Source of the DNA: JABDQA01 sp963824415 | GTDB lineage: Bacteria; Desulfobacterota; Desulfobulbia; Desulfobulbales; Desulfocapsaceae | Direction: 5' to 3' | DNA length: 64,000 bases | Assembly: GCA_963824415.1 (NCBI GenBank) | Contig: CAWGPM010000014.1 | Coordinates: 1-64,000 of the forward strand | Part shown: positions 18,077-26,151 of the stretch, in pieces | How the letters are laid out: every line of letters begins with the position of its first letter | Position numbering within the stretch: position 1 is the first letter of the stretch | Made by a program: the position numbers and the translations under genes | Notes under the pieces: generated by a model | What the model was told of the DNA's origin: nothing | Seen by the model: the letters and a program-made list of their open reading frames with translations, nothing else | The model's database searches: none

Positions 18077-18520
18077 ATGAAAATCTGGGTAGATGCGGAC
18101 GCATGTCCAGCAGTGATTAAAGAGATTTTGTATAAAGCAGCAGAAAGGACACAAATACAGGTAACTTTGGTCGCTAATAATCATTTTCGTATACCAAAAT
18201 CCTCATTTATACACTTCCTCCAGGTTCCACATGGCCAGGATGTAGCTGACGATAGAATAGTCGATAAAAGTGCGTCTGGCGATCTTGTCATTACCAGCGA
18301 TATTCCTTTAGCTGCTAGAATTGTTGAAAAAGGGGGGCTTGCTCTTAACCCACGTGGGGAAGTCTATTCTGAAGAAAATATTAAAGAAAGGTTAAGTACC
18401 AGAGATTTTCTCGATAATCTGCGCTCGAGTGGAGTAGACACTGGTGGCCCGTCTGCATTGAGCCCACGTGATAGACAGGCCTTTGCAAATAGTTTAGATC
18501 AACTCTTAAGAAAACATTAG
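18077..18520 (+). CDS. yaiI: YaiI/YqxD family protein (DUF188), copy 1
   Basis: A 147-aa protein starting MKIWVDADACPAVIKEIL, the family signature. The conserved middle VPHGQDVADDRIVDKSASGD and TSDIPLAARIVEKGG and the C-terminal GPSALSPRDRQAF also match. YaiI proteins resemble PIN-like nucleases by fold, but no activity is established. The start ATG 18077 is chosen by family alignment; no clear ribosome site is seen. The gene is AT-rich relative to the core genes and is nearly duplicated at 19963-20445. Confidence 0.9.
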   Translation: MKIWVDADACPAVIKEILYKAAERTQIQVTLVANNHFRIPKSSFIHFLQVPHGQDVADDRIVDKSASGDLVITSDIPLAARIVEKGGLALNPRGEVYSEENIKERLSTRDFLDNLRSSGVDTGGPSALSPRDRQAFANSLDQLLRKH

Positions 18521-18665
18521 GGTACCTTGCAAAATTAGGATTTTGGTTCAAAATCAAGGCGCGTGTGAAAATTTTGCCGCAGGCATATAATTGATATTGA
18601 GAGGATAAAAATTTTTTCACGCAACGCAGCGTTTGGGCAAAAAGACAATTTTTCAAGGTAGCCAT
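18521..18665. repeat. 145-base foldback element between yaiI and the cupin gene
   Basis: The two halves are imperfect inverted copies of each other. TACCTTG-C-AAAATT near 18523-18536 pairs with AATTTTTCAAGGTA near 18648-18661. Further in, GCGTGTGAAAATTTT pairs with AAAAATTTTTTCACGC, giving arms of about 55 bases. There is no coding content. It resembles a MITE-like or cassette-boundary structure and begins right at the yaiI stop. Confidence 0.65.
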
Positions 18666-18675
18666 TAAAAGAAAA

Positions 18676-18736
18676 GGTAACCTGTCGCGTCACCGGACAG
18701 TGCAACAGCACGTGTCCGATGACTTTACCGTTAGAC
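18676..18736. repeat. Second foldback, upstream of the cupin gene
   Basis: GTCACCGGACA (18689-18699) pairs with TGTCCGATGAC (18713-18723), and the outer GGTAA (18676-18680) with TTACC (18725-18729). The segment ends in GTTAGAC (18730-18736), 21 bases before the cupin start. It may be a regulatory stem or a recombination-site relic. Confidence 0.5.
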
Positions 18737-18757
18737 TTTTGAAAAAAGGAATAGGAA

Positions 18758-19072
18758 ATGACTTTTTGGAATTTAGGTACCTTAGAGTTAGAAGAGTTCA
18801 GACCAGGAATTTTGAGCAAAGCGGCATTTGGAAACAACTTAATTATGGTCTGCATGGAAATTGAAGCGGGAAAAGAAGACATGGGACACAAACACAACTT
18901 TGATCAATGCGGTATCGTTTTAGAGGGACAAATAGAGATGTACATAGGTGAAGAACGTAGAGTACTAAACCCCAATGAATCCTATTTTATAGCATCCGGG
19001 ATGCAGCATGGTTGGAAAACTGTCGACAAGTCTGTAAAGCTATTAGACATATCATTAAAAGAATCTAAATGA
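18758..19072 (+). CDS. Small cupin-domain protein
   Basis: A 104-aa single-domain cupin. The conserved barrel motifs are GHKHNFDQCGIVLEGQIEMYIG (near 43-64, His residues and the later Gly for motif 1) and NESYFIASGMQHGWKT (near 75-90, motif 2 with one His). The metal set is H-x-H-x(4)-Q-x(~6)-G plus H, so a metal-binding sensor or isomerase role is possible. Start ATG 18758 has AGGA six bases upstream. It is the only gene between two foldback regions. Confidence 0.85.
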   Translation: MTFWNLGTLELEEFRPGILSKAAFGNNLIMVCMEIEAGKEDMGHKHNFDQCGIVLEGQIEMYIGEERRVLNPNESYFIASGMQHGWKTVDKSVKLLDISLKESK

Positions 19073-19084
19073 TTGGTGGAAGGT

Positions 19085-19204
19085 ATGAAAAATTAAGACG
19101 AGTCTAATGATGGAACAAATACGAGGCTCACAGAAATCACCAAAGAACTGAGTGAAAGAATTGAATCGCTCACAAAAAAAGATCCGCATCAAGTTTGTGA
19201 ATGA
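19085..19204 (+). pseudogene. Possible microgene with a stop at codon 4
   Basis: ATG 19085 follows GGTGGAAGG and reads M-K-N, then TAA. In the same frame 35 further codons stay open to TGA 19204. They encode a charged, helix-like sequence (LTEITKELSERIESLTKKD). The open stretch is short, so chance is possible. If real, it is a small gene broken by a single substitution to TAA. Confidence 0.25.
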
Positions 19205-19260
19205 GGCCAGGTGAAGCCTGGCAAGTTGCTCAAGGTCGTTCCTCATGTTGCTCGTCTCTG

Positions 19261-19316
19261 GACAGCTTCGGTCGGCGCCTCTGCCTCGCAAATTGTATGC
19301 GCCGCCCTAGGCTGTC
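19261..19316. repeat. Two-step foldback before the DedA gene
   Basis: GACAGC (19261-19266) pairs with GCTGTC (19311-19316), and CGGCGC (19273-19278) with GCGCCG (19299-19304), leaving symmetric six-base internal loops. This paired-box layout recalls integron attC sites, but the GTTRRRY/RYYYAAC core boxes are not found. It ends 32 bases before the DedA start. Confidence 0.5.
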
Positions 19317-19348
19317 TCGTAACTCAACGGTAGCTGTTCACAAAAATT

Positions 19349-19951
19349 ATGTCGCCAGAAGAATTGATAGCAACATACGGCTATGCTGCTGTAGGAATTG
19401 GCACTTTCTTTGAGGGTGAAACAATTCTTATTCTGGGAGGCTTTGCCGCACATCGTGGCTATCTTGAATTGCCATGGGTAATTGTTTGCGCATTTTTGGG
19501 AACATTATCTGGAGACCAACTCTATTACTATATTGGCCGGATTAAGGGCAAAACCTTACTAGATAAGCGACCCCACTGGAAATCCAGATCAGAAAAAGTA
19601 TTTTCATTACTGGATAGTCACCAATTTTGGCTTATTTTAGGTTTTCGATTTCTCTACGGTTTACGCACCGTAACGCCATTTATAATTGGAGCCAGCAGAA
19701 TTTCACCGATTCGATTCCTGTTCTTAAATATTCTCGGTGCATCAACATGGGCAATAGTTATCGGCGTTTTAGGTTATCTGTTTGGCCATACGCTTGAAAT
19801 ATTCATTGGTGATATTAAAAGATATGAACTGTTATTTTTTGCAGTTGTAGCGGGTGCAGGAATCGTTATCTGGCTAACTCATTTACTAAGAAAGAGATCA
19901 GCCAACAAGTCCAACCAGTCGGTACCTACAAGCGGCGCGACTGATGGATAG
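19349..19951 (+). CDS. DedA/VTT-family membrane protein
   Basis: A 200-aa inner-membrane protein with the VTT domain. It has FFEGETILILGGFAAHRGYLELPWVI near 20-45, FLGTLSGDQLYYYIGR near 50-65, and the conserved FRFLYGLRTVTPFIIGASRISPIRF at about 100-125 (family pattern R-f-x-x-x-R-x-x-x-P). It ends in a basic tail (LLRKRSANKSNQS). DedA proteins are linked to lipid-carrier recycling and envelope ion balance. This is the short YohD-like form. The start is ATG 19349; the ribosome site is weak. It is AT-rich like its neighbours. Confidence 0.88.
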   Translation: MSPEELIATYGYAAVGIGTFFEGETILILGGFAAHRGYLELPWVIVCAFLGTLSGDQLYYYIGRIKGKTLLDKRPHWKSRSEKVFSLLDSHQFWLILGFRFLYGLRTVTPFIIGASRISPIRFLFLNILGASTWAIVIGVLGYLFGHTLEIFIGDIKRYELLFFAVVAGAGIVIWLTHLLRKRSANKSNQSVPTSGATDG

Positions 19952-19962
19952 CACTTGCATGA

Positions 19963-20445
19963 ATGAAATTAAAAATCTGGGTAGATGCGGACGCATGTCC
20001 AGCAGTGATTAAAGAGATTTTGTATAAAGCAGCAGAAAGCAAAAAAATAAAGGTAACTTTGGCCGCTAATAATCATTTTCGCATACCAAAATCTTCATTT
20101 ATACACTTCCTCCAGGTTCCACATGGCCAGGATGGAGCTGACAATCGAATAGCCGATAAAAGTGCGTCTGGCGATCTTGTCATTACCAGCGATATTGCTT
20201 TAGCTGCTAGAATTGTTGAAAAAAGGGGGCTTGCTCTTAATCCACATGGAGAAGTCTATTCTGAAGATACTATTAAAGAAAAGTTAAGTATCGGAGGTTT
20301 TCTCAATAATATGCGCTCGGGTGGAGTAGACACTGGTGGCTCGTCTGCATTGAGTCCACGCGATAGACAGGCCTTTGAAAATAGGTTAGATCGATTATTG
20401 AGCAAATGTTTAAATAGGCATAACCAATCAGTCTGCCGGATCTAG
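19963..20445 (+). CDS. yaiI: YaiI/YqxD family protein (DUF188), copy 2
   Basis: A 160-aa protein that is nearly the same as the copy at 18077-18520, with long stretches of identical DNA (for example around TGGGTAGATGCGGACGCATG). Changes include GQDGADNRIADK against GQDVADDRIVDK, and a C-terminus longer by about 13 residues (CLNRHNQSVCRI). Similarity extends about 20 bases upstream of the start. It starts 11 bases after the DedA stop. The pair indicates a duplication on either side of the cupin and DedA genes. Confidence 0.9.
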   Translation: MKLKIWVDADACPAVIKEILYKAAESKKIKVTLAANNHFRIPKSSFIHFLQVPHGQDGADNRIADKSASGDLVITSDIALAARIVEKRGLALNPHGEVYSEDTIKEKLSIGGFLNNMRSGGVDTGGSSALSPRDRQAFENRLDRLLSKCLNRHNQSVCRI

Positions 20446-20532
20446 CGCACGGCGGGCAATAGATCGGTGAACTCAACGCAGATGTGAGCAACTAAGCTTC
20501 AGAGCTGGCATTTTCACATAAGGAGGCAACAC

Positions 20533-21447
20533 ATGATAGACTTCATGGCCTTCCGGCCGAAACGAATCCTATGTCCTATGGATTTCAGCGAATTGTCAGA
20601 TCTGGCTTTAAAATACGCGGTTATGGGTGCCCGCGAGTTCGATGCTGAATTGGTGCTGCTGCATGCCCATTTCTTCGAACTCCCAAAATATTTCGTCCCA
20701 GAAAATGCCGAGACGATTATCGCCAGCCTGGATAGGGCTAAAGCAGATATACGTGATTCTCTTAAACAATATGCTGTTAAAATTCTGGGATCAATGGCCG
20801 ATGACCTTAAAGTAGATTTCAGGGTTATGGATCAACACCCCACCCAGACAATCATGAGTTCGATCAAGGAGGAGAATTGTGACCTCATCGTTATGGGTAC
20901 TCATGGTTTGAGAGGTGTTAAGCGGTTTTTAATGGGTTCGATCACCGAGAGTATAGTCAGAGAGTCACCGATACCCGTTTTCACCATACGGCAAAAAGTA
21001 CACGACTTCATAGAAGTGCGAAACCCCGATGCAATTCCTGACATCAAAAGAGTGTTGTGTCCCTGGAATCTGAGTTCGGCTTCTCGTCCGGCCCTTGATG
21101 CGGCGGTGTCGTTAGCTGATCGTTTTAAGGCCAGACTGAGCGTATTGTACATCCCGGAAGGAGATGAAGACGCGAATGTGGACGAGATCAAGGATCAAAT
21201 TGGCGCCGAGGCTGGAGATATCAAGAATTACCCATGTCCTGTTGAGGTTATAGTGCGGCAGGGAAACCGCGCAGAGGAAATTGTCAAGCAGGCTCAAGAA
21301 TATCAGGAAGATATAATTGTAATGGCGGCTGTACATAAATCTTTTCTGGAAGAAACATTTTTGGGCAGAACCGTTGAACTAGTAATGAGGCATGCGCCGA
21401 CACCGGTTTTGATCACGCCGATTTCCCAACCCATGCGAGAAGCCTGA
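20533..21447 (+). CDS. Tandem universal stress protein (two UspA domains)
   Basis: A 304-aa cytoplasmic protein with two UspA domains, residues about 8-155 and 165-300. The first has the ATP-binding signature VMGTHGLRGVKRFLMGSITESIV (G-x2-G-x9-G-S/T). The second is degenerate at that site (VMAAVHKSFLEETFLGRTVELV), so only the first is likely to bind nucleotide. Such tandem Usp proteins are linked to stress and energy limitation. Start ATG 20533 has AAGGAGG seven bases upstream. Confidence 0.9.
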   Translation: MIDFMAFRPKRILCPMDFSELSDLALKYAVMGAREFDAELVLLHAHFFELPKYFVPENAETIIASLDRAKADIRDSLKQYAVKILGSMADDLKVDFRVMDQHPTQTIMSSIKEENCDLIVMGTHGLRGVKRFLMGSITESIVRESPIPVFTIRQKVHDFIEVRNPDAIPDIKRVLCPWNLSSASRPALDAAVSLADRFKARLSVLYIPEGDEDANVDEIKDQIGAEAGDIKNYPCPVEVIVRQGNRAEEIVKQAQEYQEDIIVMAAVHKSFLEETFLGRTVELVMRHAPTPVLITPISQPMREA

Positions 21448-21565
21448 TATTCTTACCCTTGGGCAGCGGAAGCTTCACATCTGAGTAGAGATGACACTGG
21501 ATCAGAATATGAGCCCGGGATGAGATTGAGAGCTTGGTGAATTGACCTGAATATAGAAATATACT

Positions 21566-22666
21566 ATGGATAGCGAAAACATAAGGGAAATCCGAATAGA
21601 TCCGATAGTGCCGACCCAGTCCGTTCTTATCTCCACAGCTCGCGGAAACCGGCCGCGCCAGATTGAGCCGACTACTCCAAGAGATATGCGACACTATGCG
21701 GAAACCTGTCCTTTCTGCCGTGGCAACGAACATCTCACGCCACCGGCAACCTTCCAGACACCATCGGAACAGCAATGGGATATTAGAATAGTTGAAAACC
21801 TTTATCCAATCTTAGACGAGGACCCCCTCCTTCCTGGACCTCCCCCCGGAATGCAGCAGGCCTGGGCAGGATATGGTCACCATGATGTCATCATCGACCA
21901 CTCCGTCCACGGCATAGCTGTCCATGAAATGAGTGAGCAGCACCTGGCTCTGCTCTTTGCAGTATATCGAGATCGTACGCAGTTCTTGTACAATAATGAC
22001 GCTCGAATAAAATATATTCTTGTCTTTAAAAATTTCGGTAAAGCAGCTGGAGCAAGTATTGCCCACACCCACAGTCAGCTTGTTGCCATGCCGATTATCC
22101 CGCATAATGTTCAAGATGAGGTTCAGGGCAGCCAGGATTTTTATCAAACAAACGGAACCTGTGTCTTCTGCACCCTGATTGATGAGGCCTTGCCTCTTGA
22201 AACAACAACCTACAGGCGCAGCACGGGAGAACATTGTGAAGATTACCAAACCGTTAACTATGTTGTCGAGCAGGGTGAAAAATGCATTGCAATTAAACCG
22301 TTTGCCAGTCGCTATGAGTGGGAAGTCCACATTCTTCCAATAAAGCACCAAAGCAATTTTCTTAAGGTTACTGATGCAGAGCTTGACGATCTGGCCCGGG
22401 TTCTAAAGCGGACTATGGCACGCCTCAATGCGGTCGTAGGAGAAACACAATACAATTACTTTCTCCATACCGTTCCCCACGAAAAAAATAGTGACGCTTT
22501 TACAAAAAGTTATCACTGGCACATTGAAATTTGCCCGAGAACGAGCATAGCCTCGGGGTTCGAAATGGGTTCAGGTCTTATTGTCAATACTGTCAGCCCG
22601 GAGAAAGCCGCTTCTGAACTCCGTCAGGCACTGCTGAAAGATGAACTTGATTGCGCCGCAAAATGA
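21566..22666 (+). CDS. galT: Galactose-1-phosphate uridylyltransferase-like enzyme
   Basis: A 366-aa HIT-superfamily nucleotidyltransferase. Zinc-ligand cysteines appear as CPFCRGN (Cys48, Cys51), and a second CVFC lies near 197. The catalytic block FGKAAGASIAHTHSQ (about 157-171) has H-x-H-x-Q with His167 and His169, in place of the classical HPHPQ. The C-terminal half has EVHILPIKH and SYHWHIEICPR. GalT-type enzymes move UMP or AMP between sugar phosphates. The exact sugar is uncertain, as related ADP-glucose phosphorylases share these motifs. A 7-bp hairpin (22692-22710) follows the gene. Confidence 0.85.
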   Translation: MDSENIREIRIDPIVPTQSVLISTARGNRPRQIEPTTPRDMRHYAETCPFCRGNEHLTPPATFQTPSEQQWDIRIVENLYPILDEDPLLPGPPPGMQQAWAGYGHHDVIIDHSVHGIAVHEMSEQHLALLFAVYRDRTQFLYNNDARIKYILVFKNFGKAAGASIAHTHSQLVAMPIIPHNVQDEVQGSQDFYQTNGTCVFCTLIDEALPLETTTYRRSTGEHCEDYQTVNYVVEQGEKCIAIKPFASRYEWEVHILPIKHQSNFLKVTDAELDDLARVLKRTMARLNAVVGETQYNYFLHTVPHEKNSDAFTKSYHWHIEICPRTSIASGFEMGSGLIVNTVSPEKAASELRQALLKDELDCAAK

Positions 22667-22744
22667 TTTTATAACAAATTGCTTGAGCATGACGCGCTGC
22701 CAAAGCGCGTGTCTTAACTTCAAAGCTAAAAAACAGGAACCATC

Positions 22745-23551
22745 ATGGTATCTCCTCGATTAACAGCAAAAATTGAGTCTGAAGAGCCAACACCTAGTCT
22801 GGCCGTTTTAATCGACGCCGATAATGCGCAAGCTGCCGTCATTGAAGGTCTTCTCGCGGAAATAGCCAGATTCGGAGAAGCTACGGTTAAACGCATTTAT
22901 GGGGATTTCACCGCCTCAACGAGTGCTTCATGGAAAAAGGTGCTGCAGAAATACGCTATCAAGCCGGTTCAACAGTTTGCCTATACAACCGGAAAGAATG
23001 CTACTGATAGCACTTTGATCATTGACGCAATGGATTTGCTCTACACCCGCAAATTTGATGGTTTCTGCCTCGTCACAAGCGATAGCGATTTCACCGGTCT
23101 GGCTATGCGTTTGCGTGAAGAAGGCCTCATGGTTCTTGGCTTTGGAGAAAAGAAAACACCACAGGCGTTTCGTAACGCCTGCCACAAATTTTTATCTACT
23201 GAGGTACTTCGTACAGGCACCGTTGGCGATCCTGATCCTAAAACGCAAAAGGCTGAAAATGTGAAAAAAACGGTGCCCGCTAAAGCTTCTCCTGAAACAA
23301 CCGAGCCAACCCAGAAATTTCCCAAAAAATTCGTTCTTACCGCTTTAGAGCAGTCGACCGATGATGCAGGATGGGCGCAGCTTGGAACGTTCGGAAGTTA
23401 TCTTACCAAGCTGCAACCCGACTTTGATTCCAGGCTCTATGGTTACCGGAAACTTTCTGATCTTGTAAGAGCAAAGACAGACCTTTTTGTGACGGAAGAA
23501 AGACAGGCACCGGGATCAAATCAGAAAGTTCTGTATCTGCGTGCGAAATAG
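22745..23551 (+). CDS. NYN-domain nuclease with C-terminal OST-HTH/LOTUS domain
   Basis: A 268-aa protein. Residues about 18-160 are a NYN/LabA-like PIN-fold nuclease, with LAVLIDADNAQ (Asp24, Asp26), NATDSTLIIDAMDLLY, and LVTSDSDF supplying the acidic centre. A Lys/Pro-rich linker follows (about 165-198). The C-terminal part (about 200-268) fits the OST-HTH/LOTUS fold (SYLTKLQPDFDSRLYGYRKLSDLVRA), which binds RNA. This pairing is known in bacteria and points to RNA cleavage or turnover. Start ATG 22745 has a weak AGGAACC site. It is the last gene of the AT-rich region. Confidence 0.9.
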   Translation: MVSPRLTAKIESEEPTPSLAVLIDADNAQAAVIEGLLAEIARFGEATVKRIYGDFTASTSASWKKVLQKYAIKPVQQFAYTTGKNATDSTLIIDAMDLLYTRKFDGFCLVTSDSDFTGLAMRLREEGLMVLGFGEKKTPQAFRNACHKFLSTEVLRTGTVGDPDPKTQKAENVKKTVPAKASPETTEPTQKFPKKFVLTALEQSTDDAGWAQLGTFGSYLTKLQPDFDSRLYGYRKLSDLVRAKTDLFVTEERQAPGSNQKVLYLRAK

Positions 23552-23619
23552 TTATCTAACCAGCCAATGAACCCGGCCGGAGCAAGGCCTGCCTGTTCTT
23601 GTCCAGGTAGAAAGGGCAA

Positions 23620-23648
23620 AGCCGCAACGAGTTGAACCCGTTGCGGCT
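23620..23648. terminator. Hairpin between convergent NYN and sulfatase genes
   Basis: A 10-bp perfect stem (AGCCGCAACG / CGTTGCGGCT) around a nine-base loop lies midway between the converging stops at 23551 and 23688. On the minus strand it is followed by TTTGCCCTTT. It may end both transcripts, though the T-runs are poor. Confidence 0.5.
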
Positions 23649-23687
23649 GCTGGCAGGACCAAGTTGAAATTGCAGACTTAGACAGCC

Positions 23688-25241
23688 TTATTTGGAGCCG
23701 CCGCCTCCCTCCGAGAGTTTTTCCATAACCTGGCTGAGATTGAAACTGGCGGCCTTCTGGCTGGGCGGAAATTCCTTGAAGGTCTCGAGAAATTTGGCCA
23801 CATAGGCCTGGGCCGGCAGCAATAGATAGGGCCGGTCAAGAAACCAGTCGTCATAAGTATTGGAGGTCACCATGCCGCGCTCGTAGGGGTCGCGGCGCAG
23901 ATTAACCAGCAGTGGAATGCGCAGTGTTACAAACGGTTCACGCCAGGCCTGAAAGGTGGCCTCGGCCCGCTGCTCCATGAAAATTACCTTCCAGTCCTGA
24001 TAGCGCAGCGCGGTCAGGTCGCCGTCGTCGGAGAAGTAGAAGATATCCTTGCGCGGCCCTGCTTCCTCCTGGCCGGTCAGGTAGGGCAGGAAGTTATAGC
24101 CGTCCAGGTGTACCTTGTAAGTCCGGTCAATGGCTGAGACGCCGCCCTGCTTAAGCTTGCTTTTGATGTCCGGCTCACCGGCCGCAGCCAGGAAGGTGGG
24201 CAACCAGTCCATGTGGTGCATGATCGTGTTGGACCAGGTTCCAGGCTCGATTTTCCCGGGCCAGCGCACCATGGCAGGAACCCGCCAGCCGCCTTCCCAG
24301 TTAGTGTTTTTCTCGCCGCGAAACGGCGTCATGGCGGCATCGGGCCAGGTGTTCATGTGCGGGCCGTTGTCGGTCGAATAAAAGACGATGGTGTTGTCGG
24401 CGATGCCCAGTTCTTCGAGGGCCTCGAGGAATTTGCCGATGTGCATGTCATGCTCCACCATGCCGTCTGAATATTCATCCTGGCCGGAAATGCCGCGCAG
24501 CTCTTCTTTGACATGGGTGCGGAAATGCATGCGGGTGCCGCTCCACCAGATGAAGAACGGCTTGCCCTCCGCGACCTGACGCTGCATGAAATCGAGGGCC
24601 GCATCCGAGGATTCATCGTCGATGGTCTCCATCCGCTTTTTGGTCAATGGGCCGGTGTCTTCGATACGTCCGTCAGCATAGGAGTGGATTACTCCGCGGG
24701 GGCCGAATCGTTTGCGGAAATCTGGATTCTTCGGGTAATCTTCGTTTTCCGGCTCTTCCTCTGCATTGAGATGATAGAGGTTACCGAAAAATTCGTCAAA
24801 GCCATGGTTGGTGGGCAGGTGCTCGTCCTGGTCGCCGAGATGGTTCTTACCGAACTGGCCGGTAGCGTAACCCTGAGCTTTCAGAAGCCCGGCGATGGTC
24901 GGGTTCACCTCCTGCATGCCTTCCTCGGCGCCGGGCAGGCCGACCTTGGAGAGACCCGTGCGAAAGACCGACTGGCCCGTGATAAAACTGGACCGGCCGG
25001 CGGTGCAGCTCTGCTCGCCGTAATAATCGGTAAAGGCCATACCTTCTTCGGCAATGCGGTCGATGTTCGGGGTCTTGTAGCCCATCAGTCCGTGGGTGTA
25101 GTAACTGATGTTGGACTGGCCGATATCGTCACCCCAGACAACCAGGATGTTCGGCTTATCAGCCGCCAGGGCAAAACCGGCGGCCAGCAATGCAGCACCC
25201 ACAAGCATTGTGCCAGTGAGCATTTTCTTCAAAAGAAGCAT
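23688..25241 (-). CDS. Secreted sulfatase with CTAGR maturation site
   Basis: A 517-aa alkaline-phosphatase-superfamily sulfatase with a signal peptide (residues 1-26, ending GFALAA). The metal-binding start is NILVVWGDDIG (Asp38, Asp39). The formylglycine motif is CTAGR (Cys79 to Arg83), with Ala in place of the usual Pro of C-x-P-x-R. Later motifs FGKNHLGD and FYSTDNGPH complete the active site. CTAGR forms are known in one arylsulfatase branch. It should hydrolyse sulfate esters in the periplasm. The start codon is ATG 25241. No maturation enzyme is present in the window. Confidence 0.92.
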   Translation of the reverse strand: MLLLKKMLTGTMLVGAALLAAGFALAADKPNILVVWGDDIGQSNISYYTHGLMGYKTPNIDRIAEEGMAFTDYYGEQSCTAGRSSFITGQSVFRTGLSKVGLPGAEEGMQEVNPTIAGLLKAQGYATGQFGKNHLGDQDEHLPTNHGFDEFFGNLYHLNAEEEPENEDYPKNPDFRKRFGPRGVIHSYADGRIEDTGPLTKKRMETIDDESSDAALDFMQRQVAEGKPFFIWWSGTRMHFRTHVKEELRGISGQDEYSDGMVEHDMHIGKFLEALEELGIADNTIVFYSTDNGPHMNTWPDAAMTPFRGEKNTNWEGGWRVPAMVRWPGKIEPGTWSNTIMHHMDWLPTFLAAAGEPDIKSKLKQGGVSAIDRTYKVHLDGYNFLPYLTGQEEAGPRKDIFYFSDDGDLTALRYQDWKVIFMEQRAEATFQAWREPFVTLRIPLLVNLRRDPYERGMVTSNTYDDWFLDRPYLLLPAQAYVAKFLETFKEFPPSQKAASFNLSQVMEKLSEGGGGSK

Positions 25242-25401
25242 AGGATGTCTCCTCTTTTTCGTTATTTATGAATCAGTATTCCAGGGCCTTAATGTGCCCT
25301 GACCGGTTGGTAGGAGATGATGCTGCTGGATATATAACAGCAGATTATCAAATAACAGATTAAGTATCTCAGTTGCCGTTGTCGAGGGCAAACCCAGCCA
25401 T

Positions 25402-25773
25402 TCAACCGAGCGGATCGTCGCCGAACTGGTTTTGGCCGCGTGTGCCCTGCTGTACGAACCAGAATAACAGGATAAGAAATCCGATAATCGGGATAAGCGA
25501 GAGCAGCAGCCACCAGCCCGATTTATCCAGGTCGTGCAACCGTCTGACGCCCACTGCTATGGAAGGCAGTAAAATAGCCAGGCCCCATATGGTGGCGAGG
25601 ATGCTGTAGCCGGAAGCGCTGCCGAAAACCACGTTGTCGAGAAGAGATAAAACAAAGGTTCCAACCCAGCTGAACAGGGCGAACCACCAGTATTCCGAGC
25701 GCCGGGCCCGGCCGTTGAAATCAAAGTATTTTTCTTTAAGACAGGTCTGTACTGCGTTGCCGAACGTCATCAT
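25402..25773 (-). CDS. DUF805 inner-membrane protein
   Basis: A 123-aa protein with four hydrophobic segments. The DUF805 signature is KEKYFDFNGRARRSEYWWFALF near the start, RRLHDLDKSGWWLLLSLIPIIGFLILLF in the second half, and a tail TRGQNQFGDDPLG. Function is unknown. Two ATGs in tandem (25773 and 25770) follow an AGGAG site. Confidence 0.92.
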   Translation of the reverse strand: MMTFGNAVQTCLKEKYFDFNGRARRSEYWWFALFSWVGTFVLSLLDNVVFGSASGYSILATIWGLAILLPSIAVGVRRLHDLDKSGWWLLLSLIPIIGFLILLFWFVQQGTRGQNQFGDDPLG

Positions 25774-26151
25774 AATTGTGCTCCTGCAGACTGTTTATTG
25801 AGTTTGCATATGACCCCAACTTCCCCGAAGGACCTCGGCAGTGCATCCGACAGGGCCCGTCAGTGGAGAAGTTTGACATCTTCAGGCACCCTTGATTGAA
25901 TAATCAATAGCCGTCTGCCTGAATTTTCGATCACTCCTGTGTCCCGGATAGAGCAACACTAAGCAATGGCATACGCCAGTCAAGTCCAGGTATGCTCAGA
26001 GGAGCACAAGTAATTGTTTTAAATAATTCACCCGGGCAGGCTTGATTTTACCTAGCTGAAGCAACATCTATGTAAGGGTGGTGCGGGAGCGACGTCTGAG
26101 GTGGATGCACCACCATCAGGTAATTCTAAAAACATTCGAAAGAAGCAAACA
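25774..26151. other. 378-base intergenic region between divergent genes
   Basis: No gene is seen. The region separates DUF805 (minus) from the PliG-like gene (plus) and should hold both promoters. It contains a short perfect inverted repeat, TTGATT-GA-AATCAA-like, near 25890-25910. No T-run terminator is present. Confidence 0.4.

Noticed and set aside
18676..18736. Integron attC site before the cupin gene
   Set aside because: GTTAGAC fits the right core box, but the matching left RYYYAAC box is missing and no integrase is in view.
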